Source of the DNA: Bryobacterales bacterium | Lineage (GTDB): Bacteria; Acidobacteriota; Terriglobia; Bryobacterales; UBA6623 | Direction of reading: 5' to 3' | Assembly (NCBI GenBank): GCA_028819215.1 | Contig: JAPPMG010000034.1 | Span: forward strand, 1 to 64,000 | Length of the DNA stretch: 64,000 bases | Shown: positions 63,002 to 64,000 of the stretch, one piece after another | Layout of the letters: each line of letters starts with the position of its first letter | Position numbering within the stretch: position 1 is the first letter of the stretch | Position numbers and translations under genes: made by a program | The notes under the pieces: generated by a model | What the model saw: only the letters and a program-made list of their open reading frames with translations | Database searches by the model: none | What the model was told of the DNA's origin: nothing

Positions 63002-64000
63002 TGCGGATGGTAGAGGCGATCACGCCATACCGCCTCGACATCGTCTCCGCCGAGGATCCTTATCCGTACTATCGGGAACTGCGGGACGAGGACCCCGCGC
63101 ATTACTCGGCGGACGAGCAACTGTGGGTGCTGACCCGCTTCAAGGACGTATCGAACGCCTTCCGGGACTGGAAGACGTGGTCCTCGAAGCGTCGCGGCAA
63201 CTTGGTCAACGACATGCCGGAGCGGATCGGCCGGACTCTAGGCACGACCGATCCCCCGGAGCATCGCTTCGCTCGGGGTCTGGTGGAGAAGGCGTTCACG
63301 CGCAGCACGGTCGAGCGGCTTGCGCCGCGCATTTCCTCGCACGCGAGCGCACTCGCCCGCTCCGCGCTGGATCGCGGCGAGGTTGACATGGTCGCGGCGG
63401 TGTCGGCACCGCTCAACGCAGCGATCCTGGGAACGATGTTCGGCGTTCCGGACGCTGATTTCTTGGCTTTGCGCCGATGGCTCGACGATTTCTTCCTGCG
63501 CGAAGAGCCGATGCCCGGCCGCGAGTCGCGGCAGGTGGTCGCGATGCGCGAGTTGAGCAAGTATCTGGACCGATTGGCGAGCGAGCGCGTCGCGCGGCCT
63601 TCCGACGACCTGATGGGTGCGATGCTGCGCGCCGAGCAGGATGGCCGCCGGCTGAGCCGTGAACAGGTCGTCGTGACGACCATGACGTTCCTAACGGCTG
63701 GCTTCGAGTCCACCAACAACCTGTTCACCAACCTTGCGTATGCCCTCGCCGCCCACCCGGCGGTATATCGCCGGCTCCGGACGCGCCCGGAATTGCTGCC
63801 CGGCTTTGTCGAGGAGGGCATGCGCTGGGATGCTGCCGCGCAGGGTTTCGTGCGCAGTCCTACCAGAGACGTGGAATTGCACGGTGCGCTGCTACCCGAA
63901 GGGGCGCAAGTCCTGTTGCACATCGGCTCTGCCAATCGCGACGAGCGCGCCTTCGAGAGGCCCGACGAGTTCGACATCGAGAGGTCCAGCAATCGCCACC
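63001..64000 (+). CDS. Cytochrome P450 (partial, runs off the window)
   Basis: At least 331 codons. GTG 63001 overlaps the MarR stop (TAGTG); ATG 63007 is the alternative start. The protein contains RFKDVSNAFRDWKTWSSKR, the oxygen-binding I-helix motif AGFEST and the K-helix ExxR (EEGMR). The haem-binding cysteine loop would lie beyond 64000. Bacterial class-I type, requiring a ferredoxin partner not visible here. Coupling with a MarR gene next to pca genes suggests an O-demethylase or hydroxylase feeding protocatechuate, as in CYP199-type enzymes; this is an inference. Confidence 0.88.
   Translation, partial: MRMVEAITPYRLDIVSAEDPYPYYRELRDEDPAHYSADEQLWVLTRFKDVSNAFRDWKTWSSKRRGNLVNDMPERIGRTLGTTDPPEHRFARGLVEKAFTRSTVERLAPRISSHASALARSALDRGEVDMVAAVSAPLNAAILGTMFGVPDADFLALRRWLDDFFLREEPMPGRESRQVVAMRELSKYLDRLASERVARPSDDLMGAMLRAEQDGRRLSREQVVVTTMTFLTAGFESTNNLFTNLAYALAAHPAVYRRLRTRPELLPGFVEEGMRWDAAAQGFVRSPTRDVELHGALLPEGAQVLLHIGSANRDERAFERPDEFDIERSSNRH

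Overview
This is a gene-dense, high-G+C bacterial chromosome segment (GC by eye, not calculated). The predicted proteins suggest a didermic heterotroph: a 1101-residue TonB-dependent receptor with an N-terminal carboxypeptidase-regulatory-like domain, a TPR-TonB fusion, Tat signals on several sugar-type oxidoreductases, a type IV pilin-like protein and two molybdenum hydroxylases. That mix fits an Acidobacteriota-like soil, marine or host-associated organism best. This is an inference, because the window holds no rRNA or other phylogenetic marker. No rRNA, tRNA or CRISPR array was seen.

Layout. 0.5-3.5 kb: a secreted Ig/FN3 protein broken by a ten-G tract, then a decayed frame and a small unknown gene. 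3.6-6.2 kb: a two-subunit molybdenum hydroxylase of the isoquinoline 1-oxidoreductase type. 6.2-11.5 kb: core metabolism (trpD, sucC-sucD, ndk, acyl-CoA carboxylase beta subunit). 11.6-22.3 kb: an accessory, decaying zone with an orphan RelB-like antitoxin, an intact HicAB pair, a truncated trypsin-like protease, a large secreted beta-helix protein, a broken VapBC pair, a helicase pseudogene with three lesions, an IS remnant, and an ECF sigma gene plus a fragment of a second copy. 22.4-30.1 kb: glycosyltransferase, spermidine-synthase-like membrane protein, glyA, a secreted beta-helix-like protein with a strong terminator, and an intact trypsin-like protease. 30.3-32.9 kb: an AbiEi-like gene with a palindrome at its start, and the TPR-TonB protein. 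33-36 kb: nucleotide-sugar genes and a prepilin. 36-40 kb: cstA, two unknown genes and dapA. 40.3-45.9 kb: ECF sigma, a double-zinc-finger regulator and the TonB receptor in one direction. 46-47.7 kb: two DUF29 paralogues. 48-51.7 kb: a three-subunit molybdenum hydroxylase in M-S-L order. 51.8-57.3 kb: purC, then four genes for Tat- or lipoprotein-type exported proteins (TIM-barrel isomerase, aldo/keto reductase, propeller, Gfo/Idh oxidoreductase). 58.6-64 kb: the complete protocatechuate ring-cleavage operon pcaDCHGB, divergent from a MarR regulator coupled to a cytochrome P450 that runs off the window.

How the genes work together. The pca operon converts protocatechuate to 3-oxoadipate. The divergent MarR gene probably controls it through a perfect inverted repeat in the spacer of the shared promoter, and the coupled P450 may supply phenolic substrate. 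The 52.7-57.3 kb cluster looks like an envelope-located sugar or polyol oxidation module. The 40-46 kb block looks like a regulated outer-membrane uptake or signalling unit. The accessory zone shows repeated gene decay. The homopolymer-associated frameshifts, however, could be sequencing or assembly errors and need read-level checking.
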